From the NCBI GenBank assembly GCA_021767525.1, contig JAASTF010000160.1, positions 1 to 6,963 on the forward strand: a stretch of 6,963 bases of DNA, written 5' to 3'. Positions 1-5,977 of the stretch are shown here, piece by piece (positions within the stretch are counted from its first letter, which is position 1; the number at the start of each line of letters is the position of its first letter). Both the position numbers and the translations under genes were made by a program. The notes below the pieces were generated by a model. The model ran no database searches and had not been told where the DNA came from. It worked only from the letters and a program-made list of their open reading frames with translations. The stretch comes from Paracoccaceae bacterium. Lineage in GTDB: Bacteria; Pseudomonadota; Alphaproteobacteria; Rhodobacterales; Rhodobacteraceae.

Positions 1-51
1 CGCCCCGCCAGCGCCAACAGCGCCTCGGCCGCCTGGAAGGTGACACCCTAA
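1..51 (+). CDS. Possible C-terminal tail of a gene entering from the left (partial)
   Basis: Reading frame 1 is open from the window edge to a TAA at 49-51 and encodes 16 residues ending in AAWKVTP. Almost every third codon position is G or C, as in the real genes of this window, which suggests genuine coding sequence. The antisense frame sharing the same wobble positions is also G/C-rich, but it is closed by a stop just upstream and has no ATG or GTG start, so the plus strand is preferred. The product cannot be recognised from so short a tail. No convincing terminator follows. Confidence 0.3.
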   Translation, partial: RPASANSASAAWKVTP

Positions 52-151
52 AAACGGTGCGGCCTATCCCGCCGGAACCAAGGATATTCCTCCAACATAA
101 TGGCAAAATCCTGACGCAGCCGGATCGGCAGAACGCTTTCGCAGGGGAAAA

Positions 152-241
152 TGGCGGAGACGAAGGGATTCGAACCCTCGAGACGGTTTCCCGCCTACTC
201 CCTTAGCAGGGGAGCGCCTTCGACCACTCGGCCACGTCTCC
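152..241 (-). tRNA. tRNA-Ser (anticodon GCU)
   Basis: Read on the minus strand, this is a complete class II tRNA of 90 nt including an encoded CCA. The acceptor stem GGAGACG (241-235) pairs with CGTCTCC (162-156), followed by discriminator G (155) and CCA (154-152). The anticodon loop CTGCTAA carries GCU at 207-205, which reads the serine codons AGC and AGU. A long variable arm follows, as expected for tRNA-Ser, and the T-arm has the standard GGTTCGAATCC core. The gene is transcribed away from yjbH. No T-run terminator is evident at its 3' side. Identity is secure because all stems and the CCA are visible. Confidence 0.98.
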
Positions 242-437
242 GCCGACGGGTTTATCCATCGTGCACAGCAGGGACAAGCAGAAATTTCCCGACTGCGCGA
301 ATGCTGCTTTCCGCGGGAATGTGGCAAAACTCACGCGGCGTGCGGCCGATGCCCGCCACAGGCCGCCTGCTTCATGGACAGGGCTTGCGAATTCACCTAC
401 TCAGGGGTCACCCGAAACTGAAAAGACGGCTTTGCCC
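242..437. other. Intergenic region between divergent tRNA-Ser and yjbH
   Basis: This 196-bp stretch separates the tRNA 5' end from the chosen yjbH start. It contains the likely tRNA promoter. On the plus strand, TGGACA (375-380) and a weak TACTCA (398-403) are 17 nt apart and could form a poor yjbH promoter. The yjbH frame stays open through it as far as 261, but the translation is rich in Arg, Pro and Ala, shows no signal peptide and runs into the tRNA promoter, so it is treated as non-coding. No Shine-Dalgarno sequence, riboswitch or attachment-site repeat was recognised. Confidence 0.5.
251..278 (-). promoter_or_regulatory. Candidate promoter of tRNA-Ser
   Basis: On the minus strand, CTTGTC (278-273) and GATAAA (256-251) are separated by 16 nt, resembling a sigma-70-type -35/-10 pair. 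Transcription would begin about 3-4 nt before the mature tRNA 5' end, giving a very short leader. The match is imperfect, and the position relative to the tRNA is the main support. Confidence 0.35.
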
Positions 438-2615
438 ATGGCGTTTCCCTTCGTTTCCTCAGCTTTTCGCACGATGCGGCCTGTCGCCTTGGGTGCCGTG
501 CTGGTGGCGGGGGTCGGGGCCTCTGGCCCGACGCGGGCGAATGACGACGGTGCGATGCGGCCCACCTACGGGCTGTTCGGCACCCCTTCGCTGATCGAGA
601 TGCCGACCGCCGACAGCGCGCCGGACGCCGAGCTGGCAACCACGATTTCGCACTGGGCCGGCACCACCCGCACGACCCTGAGCTTTCAGATCACCCCAAG
701 GCTGAGCGGCAGCTTTCGCTATGCCGCGATCGAGGGGCTGCTGGTGCCGGGCTACAATGTTGACGGCGGCTATAACCCGCTGGTGCCGCTGCCTCCGGGT
801 GTGAACCCGAACACGTATTACGACCGCAGTTTCGACCTGCGCTATCGCATCCTGGACGAAACCCGCTATCGCCCCGCGGTGGCGATCGGCCTGCAGGATT
901 TCATCGGCACCGGCCTTTACGGCGGCGAATACATCGTTGCCAGCAAATCGCTGACCCCGACCCTGCGCGTGACAGGCGGCCTGGGATGGGGGCGGTTGGG
1001 CAGCTATGGCGCCATCGGCAGCCTTGGGACGCGCCCCACCGGGTTGATCGGCGAAGGCGGGATTCCGACCTATGATCGCTGGTTTCGGGGCGATGTCGCG
1101 CCCTTTGGCGGCATCGCCTGGAGCCCGACAGACCGCCTGACCCTGAAGGCGGAATACTCGTCCGACGCCTATACCCAAGAGGTCCGCAGCGGCATCGTCG
1201 AGCGGAAGTCTTCGTGGAATTTCGGTGTCGATTACATGCTGTCCGACAACCTCCAGGTTTCGCTGTATTCGCTATACGGCAGCGAGGTGGGCGCCTCTTT
1301 CACGCTGCTCAGCAACGTGCGCAACTCGGCAGTGCCGGGCGGGGCCGAGCAAGCCCCGACGCCCGTCCGCCCGCGCAGCATGGCCGAGCGCCGCGACTTT
1401 GGCTGGACGACCGATCCCTCGGCACAGCCGGATATCCGGGCGCGTCTGCAAACCGGGCTAGAGCGCGAGGGCCTGAACTATGAAGGGCTGACGCTTGACG
1501 GCCAAAGCGCCACGTTGCGCCTGCGCAACCGCATCTACATGAACGAACCCCAAGCCCTTGGCCGCGCCGCGCGCGTCATGACGCGCATCTTGCCCGGCTC
1601 GGTCGAGACGTTGCGGATCGTGCCGGTGGTCAATGGCATGGCGATGTCGGCGGTGACCTTCCGGCGCAGCGACCTGGAGCAGCTGGAAAACGCCCCGGCC
1701 GAGGCGCTGCTGGCACGCACCAGCGTGACCGACGGCTACCGCCTGGCACCCCGGGCCGAGAGCGGCATCTATCCCGAACTGACCTGGGGTTTGCAGCCCT
1801 ACCTGGCGCTGTCGGTGTTCGACCCCGACAACCCCGTGCGCGCCGATGTCGGCCTGCGCCTGCAAGCGACCTACAAGCTGTCGCCGGGTATCGAACTGTC
1901 CGGCGCGATCACCAAAAAGCTGGCCGGCAACCTCGACTCGGTGATCCGCCCGATCCCGTCGGATCTGCCGCGCGTGCGCACCGATTATGCCGAGTATTCG
2001 CGGCAGGGCGACCCCGCGATCGAGCACCTGACGCTCAGCGCTTACGGCCGCCCGGGCAAGGACATGTACAGCCGCGTCACCCTTGGCTACCTCGAACAGA
2101 TGTATGCCGGCGTCTCGGGCGAGTTGCTGTGGAAACCGGTCGACAGCCGCCTTGCCCTGGGGGCCGAGCTGAACTGGGTCAAGCAGCGCGATTTCGACCA
2201 GCAATTCGGCCTGCGCGATTACGACACGGTCACCGGCCACCTGTCGGCCTATTACGATTTCGGCAACGGGTTCCACGGCCAACTCGATGTCGGCCGGTAC
2301 CTGGCGGGCGATTATGGCGCGACCGTCGCGCTGGACCGCGAATTCGACAACGGCTGGCGCGTCGGGGCCTATGCCACCTTTACCGACGTGCCGTTCGACG
2401 ATTTCGGCGAAGGCTCGTTCGACAAGGGCATTCGCCTGACCATTCCGGTGCAGTCGCTGCTGGGCACCCCTACGCGCAACACCAACACGATCACGATCCA
2501 GTCGCTGACGCGTGACGGCGGCGCGCGGTTGAACGTGCGCGACCGTCTGTATGGCCGTGTGCGCGACTATCACAGCCCGGAATTGACGCAGGAATGGGGG
2601 CGCGTGTGGCGATGA
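438..2615 (+). CDS. yjbH: YjbH-family outer-membrane beta-barrel protein (exopolysaccharide/capsule export)
   Basis: The 725-residue product matches the YjbH/GfcD family in length (about 700 residues in E. coli) and character. An N-terminal signal peptide (hydrophobic VALGAVLVAGVGA near 16-28, likely cleavage after TRA at 34) is followed by the family-like opening YGLFGTPSLIEMPTA (44-58) and FQITPRLSGSFRY (83-95). Residues from about 80 to 290 and 445 to 690 alternate aromatic/hydrophobic with polar residues, as in transmembrane beta strands. A less barrel-like segment at about 331-410 may be a periplasmic domain between two barrels; that architecture is inferred. The family is linked to exopolysaccharide and group 4 capsule production, probably at the outer membrane. 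yjbF follows with an ATGA overlap, indicating translational coupling. ATG 438 is chosen because it gives a signal peptide; ATG 474 (residue 13) is a close alternative. Neither has a clear ribosome binding site, and the upstream extension to 261 looks non-coding. Confidence 0.9.
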   Translation: MAFPFVSSAFRTMRPVALGAVLVAGVGASGPTRANDDGAMRPTYGLFGTPSLIEMPTADSAPDAELATTISHWAGTTRTTLSFQITPRLSGSFRYAAIEGLLVPGYNVDGGYNPLVPLPPGVNPNTYYDRSFDLRYRILDETRYRPAVAIGLQDFIGTGLYGGEYIVASKSLTPTLRVTGGLGWGRLGSYGAIGSLGTRPTGLIGEGGIPTYDRWFRGDVAPFGGIAWSPTDRLTLKAEYSSDAYTQEVRSGIVERKSSWNFGVDYMLSDNLQVSLYSLYGSEVGASFTLLSNVRNSAVPGGAEQAPTPVRPRSMAERRDFGWTTDPSAQPDIRARLQTGLEREGLNYEGLTLDGQSATLRLRNRIYMNEPQALGRAARVMTRILPGSVETLRIVPVVNGMAMSAVTFRRSDLEQLENAPAEALLARTSVTDGYRLAPRAESGIYPELTWGLQPYLALSVFDPDNPVRADVGLRLQATYKLSPGIELSGAITKKLAGNLDSVIRPIPSDLPRVRTDYAEYSRQGDPAIEHLTLSAYGRPGKDMYSRVTLGYLEQMYAGVSGELLWKPVDSRLALGAELNWVKQRDFDQQFGLRDYDTVTGHLSAYYDFGNGFHGQLDVGRYLAGDYGATVALDREFDNGWRVGAYATFTDVPFDDFGEGSFDKGIRLTIPVQSLLGTPTRNTNTITIQSLTRDGGARLNVRDRLYGRVRDYHSPELTQEWGRVWR

Positions 2616-3286
2616 GATTTGCACGAACGGCACGGTTGGCCGCTGTGACGCTATGCGCGGCCACGATGCTGGCCGCCTGTGGCAACGATCCGAACCGGCC
2701 GATCGCCTCGATCGACACGGTCAAGCAGGTGCTCGCCACGCGCAAGGCGCAGGCCACGCCGCCGACACAGGCGGGCGTCGCCCAGGCGCTGGCGCAGACG
2801 CAAGGCCCTGTCGAATTGGTGACCAATGAAACCAGCAAGGCCTGGGCGATCATGCTGCAGCTGGAACAGAATGGCGGCTACGAAACCTTCGGCAGCGCCG
2901 ACCGGCGTTCGGTCACGATGCGCAACGGCATCATCACGGCGACACGCGGCCTTGGCGGCGATCTGATGTCGTCGGATATCTCGCAGGTCGCTCCGCTGAT
3001 CAGCGGGCGCCGTGCCGGCCAGGGCACGCGGGTGATGCGCTTTCTGAATGGCGAGGATCAGACCGTCGAAATCCGGTTTGCCTGCACGGTCACACCCGGC
3101 AAATCGGTGCCCGTCAAGGCCGGGATGCTGGACACCAGTGCCCGGGCAGTCACCGAAACTTGCCGCGCAGAGGGGCGCGAGATCACGAACACCTACCTTG
3201 TGGATACGCGCGGTCGCTCTGTCAGCGCGCGGCAATGGGTGGGCAGTACGCCCGGATACCTGCTGCTACAAACCCTGCGCCGCTAG
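2612..3286 (+). CDS. yjbF: YjbF/GfcB-family outer-membrane lipoprotein
   Basis: The 224-residue product begins with a classic lipoprotein signal: basic MRFARTAR, a hydrophobic stretch, then lipobox LAAC with the acylated Cys at 23. The mature part resembles the GfcB/YjbF capsule lipoprotein family (about 210-220 residues), with the segment TRGLGGDLMSSD at 111-122 and a beta-rich C-terminal half. Cys158 and Cys184 could form a periplasmic disulfide. The +2 residue is Gly rather than Asp, which under the enterobacterial rule favours sorting to the outer membrane. ATG 2612 is chosen because it overlaps the yjbH stop as ATGA and places the basic n-region at the start; ATG 2594 would add only six residues and has an AGGA directly abutting it. 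In E. coli yjbF precedes yjbH, so the order is reversed here. The encoded protein probably assists YjbH in exopolysaccharide secretion; this is family-based inference. Confidence 0.88.
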   Translation: MRFARTARLAAVTLCAATMLAACGNDPNRPIASIDTVKQVLATRKAQATPPTQAGVAQALAQTQGPVELVTNETSKAWAIMLQLEQNGGYETFGSADRRSVTMRNGIITATRGLGGDLMSSDISQVAPLISGRRAGQGTRVMRFLNGEDQTVEIRFACTVTPGKSVPVKAGMLDTSARAVTETCRAEGREITNTYLVDTRGRSVSARQWVGSTPGYLLLQTLRR

Positions 3287-3331
3287 GCGGGCGATCCGGC
3301 CGCGCACAAGGCCATAAAGACACGAAAACAG

Positions 3332-3363
3332 AAAAAGGCGCGGTGCCAGGCACCGCGCCTTTT
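3332..3363. terminator. Bidirectional rho-independent terminator between yjbF and the small secreted-peptide gene
   Basis: GGCGCGGTGCC (3337-3347) and GGCACCGCGCC (3349-3359) form a perfect inverted repeat around a single A, flanked by A5 on the left and T4 on the right. The A and T tracts extend the stem to 15 bp and supply a U-tract in both directions. It lies 45 bp after the yjbF stop and 26 bp after the convergent minus-strand gene's stop, so one hairpin can end both transcripts. Confidence 0.92.
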
Positions 3364-3389
3364 CCTTGTTCGGTTGCCTGGAAAACGAC

Positions 3390-3593
3390 TTACGAGTCGC
3401 CGCCCGATGCGACTGCAACGGCTGCAACCACGATGGTCGCGATAGCCAGGCCGCCACCGACGCCGATGGCGCCCATGGGTAGGCTGCCCTGCGTCGAAAC
3501 GAACGGGTCGTCCGAGGTTTTCTGATCAGCGATTGCCGGTGCTGCCGAAGCCAGCGCCAGGGCGGCAGCGGCTGCGATGGTGAACTTTTTCAT
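3390..3593 (-). CDS. Small secreted Ala/Gly-rich protein, candidate YjbE/GfcA-like
   Basis: The 67-residue product has a textbook Sec signal (MKKFTIAAAA then a hydrophobic run, likely cleavage after AIA at 22), a short polar linker (DQKTSDDPFVSTQGS) and a glycine-led hydrophobic segment at about 41-62, ending in ASGGDS. A strong Shine-Dalgarno GGAGAG (3604-3599) lies 5 nt before the ATG. It sits beside yjbH-yjbF and shares their terminator. E. coli YjbE and GfcA, as I recall them, are also tiny exported proteins with a signal peptide, low-complexity body, small-residue hydrophobic stretch and Gly/Asp/Ser-rich end, so this may be the missing E/A member of the cassette. This is based on architecture and context, not alignment; it could instead be an unrelated small membrane or surface peptide. 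The coding call is much firmer than the function. Confidence 0.75.
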   Translation of the reverse strand: MKKFTIAAAAALALASAAPAIADQKTSDDPFVSTQGSLPMGAIGVGGGLAIATIVVAAVAVASGGDS

Positions 3594-3644
3594 AGTGTCT
3601 CTCCAACATCCATTACTGTGACGCGGAAGGTCCGTGTCCCCTTC

Positions 3645-3673
3645 TTTATACGCATAACTGCCTTGACTTGAAA
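3645..3673 (-). promoter_or_regulatory. Candidate promoter of the small secreted-peptide gene
   Basis: On the minus strand, TATAAA (3650-3645) is a good -10 element, with TTTCAA (3673-3668) 17 nt upstream as a poor -35. The predicted start near 3638 gives a leader of about 45 nt carrying the GGAGAG ribosome binding site. The weak -35 suggests an activator or an alternative sigma factor, but this is inference. Confidence 0.3.
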
Positions 3674-3693
3674 ACCGCCCTGCCCGCCACGAC

Positions 3694-3758
3694 CGCAGAA
3701 ATTCGCCAAAAAAGCGATCAACCGTGTTCTATCTGCACGATTATGCGGAATTTCTGCG
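3694..3758. repeat. Spaced inverted repeat CGCAGAAATT(C)CGC
   Basis: CGCAGAAATTCGC (3694-3706) recurs as its reverse complement at 3745-3758, where one extra C is present. The arms are about 13 bp and 38 bp apart. It could be a pair of operator sites for a regulator of the small gene, or the closing stem of a structured RNA. No known factor is recognised. Confidence 0.6.
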
Positions 3759-3775
3759 CGCCAGCCGGATCGAAC

Positions 3776-3813
3776 CGGCCCTGAAAACCGCAAAATTGCA
3801 CGGTTTCAGGCCG
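3776..3813. repeat. Hairpin downstream of ychF
   Basis: CGGCCCTGAAAACCG (3776-3790) and CGGTTTCAGGCCG (3801-3813) pair with one bulged C and one bulged A around a 10-nt loop. It begins 32 bp past the ychF stop in the direction of ychF transcription. No T-tract follows on that strand, while ATTTT follows on the plus strand, so it is not a convincing ychF terminator. It may protect the transcript 3' end or belong to a regulatory RNA. Confidence 0.5.
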
Positions 3814-3845
3814 ATTTTCGCCGAAAAACAGTTAATTTTCGCAAA

Positions 3846-4943
3846 TCAGGTGTTGAACAGGAAATGCATCACATCGCCATCCTTGACGATGTATCCCTTG
3901 CCCTCGGCGCGCATTTTCCCGGCCTCTTTGGCCGCCTGCTCGCCGCCGCAGCCCACGAAATCGTCATAAGCGATGGTTTCGGCGCGGATGAAACCCTTTT
4001 CGAAATCGCCGTGAATGACACCTGCCGCCTGCGGCGCCGCGGTGCCCTGGCGGATCGTCCAGGCGCGGGCCTCTTTCGGGCCCACGGTGAAATAGGTTTC
4101 CAGGTGCAGCAACTCGTACCCGGCGCGGATCAGGCGATCCAGCCCCGGTTCCTCAAGCCCCATTTCGCTCAGGAACATCTCGGCCTCGTCGGCATCCAGC
4201 TGGCTGATCTCTTCCTCGATCCGGGCCGAGATGATGACGTGGCTGTTGCCTTGCGCGGCCGCCATTTCTGCGACGGCGGCCGAGTGCGCGTTGCCGCTGG
4301 CGGCATCCTCTTCGGCGACGTTGCAGACATACAGAACCGGCTTGGTGGTCAGCAGTTGCAGCATTTTCCACGCCTTGGCATCCTCGGCATCCACCTCGAC
4401 CACGCGGGCGGGCTGGCCGTTTTCCAACACCTCTTGCGCGCGAGCCAACAGGCGGTCCTGCTGCTGCGCCTCTTTGTCGTTGCCCTTCAGCTTGCGCACC
4501 AGGCCCGCGCGGCGCTTTTCGATGCTTTCCAGGTCGGCCAGCATCAATTCGGTTTCGATCACCTCGGCATCGGCCACCGGGTCGACGCGCCCTTCGACAT
4601 GGGTCACGTCACCATCTTCGAAACAGCGCAGCACGTGGGCAATCGCGTCGACCTCGCGAATATTGGCCAGGAACTGGTTGCCCAGCCCCTCGCCCTTGCT
4701 GGCGCCCTTCACCAGACCGGCGATGTCCACGAATGTCATCCGCGTCGGGATGATGTTGGCCGACTTGGCGATCTCGGCCAGCTTGTCCAGCCGTGCGTCG
4801 GGCACGTTCACCTCGCCCACATTGGGCTCGATCGTGCAGAACGGGAAATTCGCCGCCTGCGCCGCGGCGGTTTTCGTCAGCGCGTTGAACAGGGTCGACT
4901 TGCCCACGTTGGGCAGACCCACGATCCCCATCTTGAACCCCAT
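3846..4943 (-). CDS. ychF: Redox-regulated ATPase YchF (Obg-family P-loop protein)
   Basis: The 365-residue product (E. coli 363) is a full YchF, a cytoplasmic ribosome-associated P-loop ATPase tied to translation and stress responses. Visible elements are the P-loop GLPNVGKST (9-17), the switch region DIAGLVKGASKGEG (73-86), the family histidine at 115 in THVEGRVDP (His114 in E. coli), a helical coiled-coil arm at about 128-200, the altered specificity motif NVAE (208-211) that replaces the GTPase NKxD and favours ATP, and a C-terminal TGS domain (about 281-364) ending in YIVKDGDVMHFLFNT. The start MGFKMGIVG is confirmed by AAGGAGG (4955-4949) 5 nt upstream and by family length; a longer open frame reaching 5141 would overlap trpA and is rejected. 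It is transcribed divergently from trpA. No defects are seen. Confidence 0.98.
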   Translation of the reverse strand: MGFKMGIVGLPNVGKSTLFNALTKTAAAQAANFPFCTIEPNVGEVNVPDARLDKLAEIAKSANIIPTRMTFVDIAGLVKGASKGEGLGNQFLANIREVDAIAHVLRCFEDGDVTHVEGRVDPVADAEVIETELMLADLESIEKRRAGLVRKLKGNDKEAQQQDRLLARAQEVLENGQPARVVEVDAEDAKAWKMLQLLTTKPVLYVCNVAEEDAASGNAHSAAVAEMAAAQGNSHVIISARIEEEISQLDADEAEMFLSEMGLEEPGLDRLIRAGYELLHLETYFTVGPKEARAWTIRQGTAAPQAAGVIHGDFEKGFIRAETIAYDDFVGCGGEQAAKEAGKMRAEGKGYIVKDGDVMHFLFNT

Positions 4944-4948
4944 TGCGG

Positions 4949-4955
4949 CCTCCTT
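4949..4955 (-). promoter_or_regulatory. Ribosome binding site fixing the ychF start
   Basis: AAGGAGG on the minus strand, 5 nt before ATG 4943, is a full-strength Shine-Dalgarno. It selects the 365-residue form over the longer open frame. Confidence 0.9.
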
Positions 4956-4972
4956 GGTGCGATGTTGCCGCG

Positions 4973-5001
4973 CTTCTAGTGCGCGCGGGTCACGGGCGCA
5001 A
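4973..5001 (-). promoter_or_regulatory. Weak candidate ychF promoter
   Basis: TTGCGC (5001-4996) and TAGAAG (4978-4973) are 17 nt apart on the minus strand, in the 148-bp gap between ychF and trpA. Each hexamer matches the sigma-70 consensus only partly. No convincing counterpart is seen for trpA: TTGATT at 5033-5038 could be its -35, but the expected -10 position reads CACATG. Confidence 0.25.
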
Positions 5002-5091
5002 GGCGACAGAGAAACCACAGGCGCGCGGGGCATTGATTTTCCCGCCCGCACGCGGCACATGGGGCCGGACCATTGATAAGGACACCACCCC

Positions 5092-5883
5092 ATGACCCGG
5101 ATCGACGATACATTCGCCAAGCTGCGCGCCGAGGGGCGCAAAGGTTTTGTCGCCTATATCATGGGGGGCGATCCTGACTACGACCGCTCGCTTGCGGTGA
5201 TGAAGGGGCTGCCGGCCGCGGGCGTCGACGTGATCGAGCTGGGCATGCCCTTTACCGATCCGATGGCCGATGGCCCGACGATCCAGCTGGCCGGCCAGCG
5301 CGCGCTGGCGGGTGGGCAGACCCTGCAAAAGACGCTGGACATGGTGACCGAGTTCCGCAAGGACGATCAGGAAACGCCAATCGTTCTAATGGGTTACTAC
5401 AACCCCATCTATTCGCGCGGGGTCGACAATTTCTTGGCGGACGCCACGGCTGCGGGCATCGACGGGTTGATCGTGGTCGACCTGCCGCCCGAAGAGGATG
5501 ACGAGCTGTGCATTCCCGCCGCCAAGGCTGGCATCAACTTTATTCGCCTGGCGACGCCCACCACCGATGACAAGCGACTGCCCAAGGTATTGGAGAACAC
5601 CAGCGGCTTTGTCTATTACGTGTCGATCACCGGCATCACCGGCGCGGCCGAGGCGCAGGCCGACACCGTCGCGCCCGAGGTTGCGCGGATCAAATCGCAA
5701 ACCGATCTGCCCGTGGTCGTGGGTTTTGGCATCAAATCGCCCGAAACCGCGCAGGCAATCGCGGGCGTGGCGGATGGTTGCGTCGTGGGCTCGGCCATCG
5801 TGAGCGAGATCGCCAGCGGCAAGCCGGTCGAGCAGATCCTGGATTTCGTGCGCGGGCTGGCGGACGGCGCGCATCGCGCCTGA
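5092..5883 (+). CDS. trpA: Tryptophan synthase alpha chain
   Basis: The 263-residue TIM-barrel protein cleaves indole-3-glycerol phosphate to indole and glyceraldehyde 3-phosphate, passing indole to TrpB in the cytoplasmic alpha2-beta2 complex. Catalytic Glu49 (VIELGMPF) and Asp60 (DPMADGP) keep the numbering of the E. coli enzyme. Also visible are GYYNPIY (101-107), the mobile loop SITGITGA (178-185), and the phosphate-binding GFGI (211-214) and GSA (233-235). AAGGA (5078-5082) lies 9 nt before the ATG, and the protein starts at the family's usual place. trpA stands alone here without trpB or trpF, diverging from ychF and converging on argC with its own terminator, so it is probably monocistronic. 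Its partner trpB must be elsewhere. All catalytic residues are intact. Confidence 0.99.
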   Translation: MTRIDDTFAKLRAEGRKGFVAYIMGGDPDYDRSLAVMKGLPAAGVDVIELGMPFTDPMADGPTIQLAGQRALAGGQTLQKTLDMVTEFRKDDQETPIVLMGYYNPIYSRGVDNFLADATAAGIDGLIVVDLPPEEDDELCIPAAKAGINFIRLATPTTDDKRLPKVLENTSGFVYYVSITGITGAAEAQADTVAPEVARIKSQTDLPVVVGFGIKSPETAQAIAGVADGCVVGSAIVSEIASGKPVEQILDFVRGLADGAHRA

Positions 5884-5885
5884 GA

Positions 5886-5910
5886 TATATTTAAGCGCAG
5901 GCTAAATATA
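5886..5910. repeat. A/T-rich inverted repeat just after trpA
   Basis: TATATTTA (5886-5893) and TAAATATA (5903-5910) are perfect inverted copies with a 9-nt spacer, starting 2 bp after the trpA stop. It stands out against the GC-rich background and precedes the main terminator by 3 bp. It may be a secondary RNA hairpin or a protein site; no family is recognised. Confidence 0.7.
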
Positions 5911-5913
5911 CAG

Positions 5914-5952
5914 AACCCGCGCGGTTTCATGCCGAAACCGCGCGGGTTTTTT
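5914..5952 (+). terminator. Rho-independent terminator of trpA
   Basis: AACCCGCGCGGTTTC (5914-5928) pairs perfectly with GAAACCGCGCGGGTT (5934-5948) across a 5-nt loop, and the T-run spans 5947-5952. It lies 30 bp after the trpA stop. In the opposite direction only a short TT follows the stem, so termination of argC from the minus strand would be weaker. Confidence 0.94.
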
Positions 5953-5977
5953 CGTTGATCGGCGTCGGCCCTGTCGC

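Larger units (their letters stand above)
3594..3845. other. Intergenic region with inverted repeats between the small gene and ychF
   Basis: This 252-bp region is visibly more A/T-rich than its surroundings, with many AAAA/TTTT tracts and GCGAAAA/TTTTCGC-like words. It contains the candidate promoter at 3645-3673, a spaced inverted repeat (3694-3706 with 3745-3758) and a hairpin (3776-3813). Open frames on both strands cross it, but they lack G/C third-position bias and a good start, so no gene is called. It may hold a long regulatory leader for the small gene, the 3' untranslated end of ychF, or a small RNA; the sequence does not decide. Confidence 0.5.

Noticed and set aside
52..151. Short hairpins and a 16-codon minus-strand frame between the left edge and the tRNA
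   Set aside because: The hairpins have stems of about 4 bp without T-runs, and the short frame has no signal or family features.
152..241. tRNA-Ser as an integration site of a genomic island
   Set aside because: No integrase, no repeated copy of the tRNA 3' end and no compositional break is visible in the window.
1458..2633. Long minus-strand open frame (391 codons) opposite yjbH
   Set aside because: It is the antisense shadow of a high-GC gene: its translation is rich in Arg, Ala, Gln and His with no recognisable domain, while the plus strand encodes a clear YjbH protein.
3656..3793. 5' part of a 67-codon minus-strand frame ending at the small gene's start
   Set aside because: The TTG start lies inside the hairpin, there is no Shine-Dalgarno, and the composition is not gene-like. 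Only the last 21 codons are kept as a possible leader peptide.
3724..3969. Plus-strand 81-codon frame starting in the intergenic region
   Set aside because: The first 40 residues look fairly protein-like, but it starts with GTG without a ribosome binding site, lacks G/C third-position bias and runs antisense into the ychF 3' end.
3864..5076. Two long plus-strand open frames opposite ychF
   Set aside because: Both lie antisense to an unmistakable YchF gene and give low-complexity translations without family motifs.
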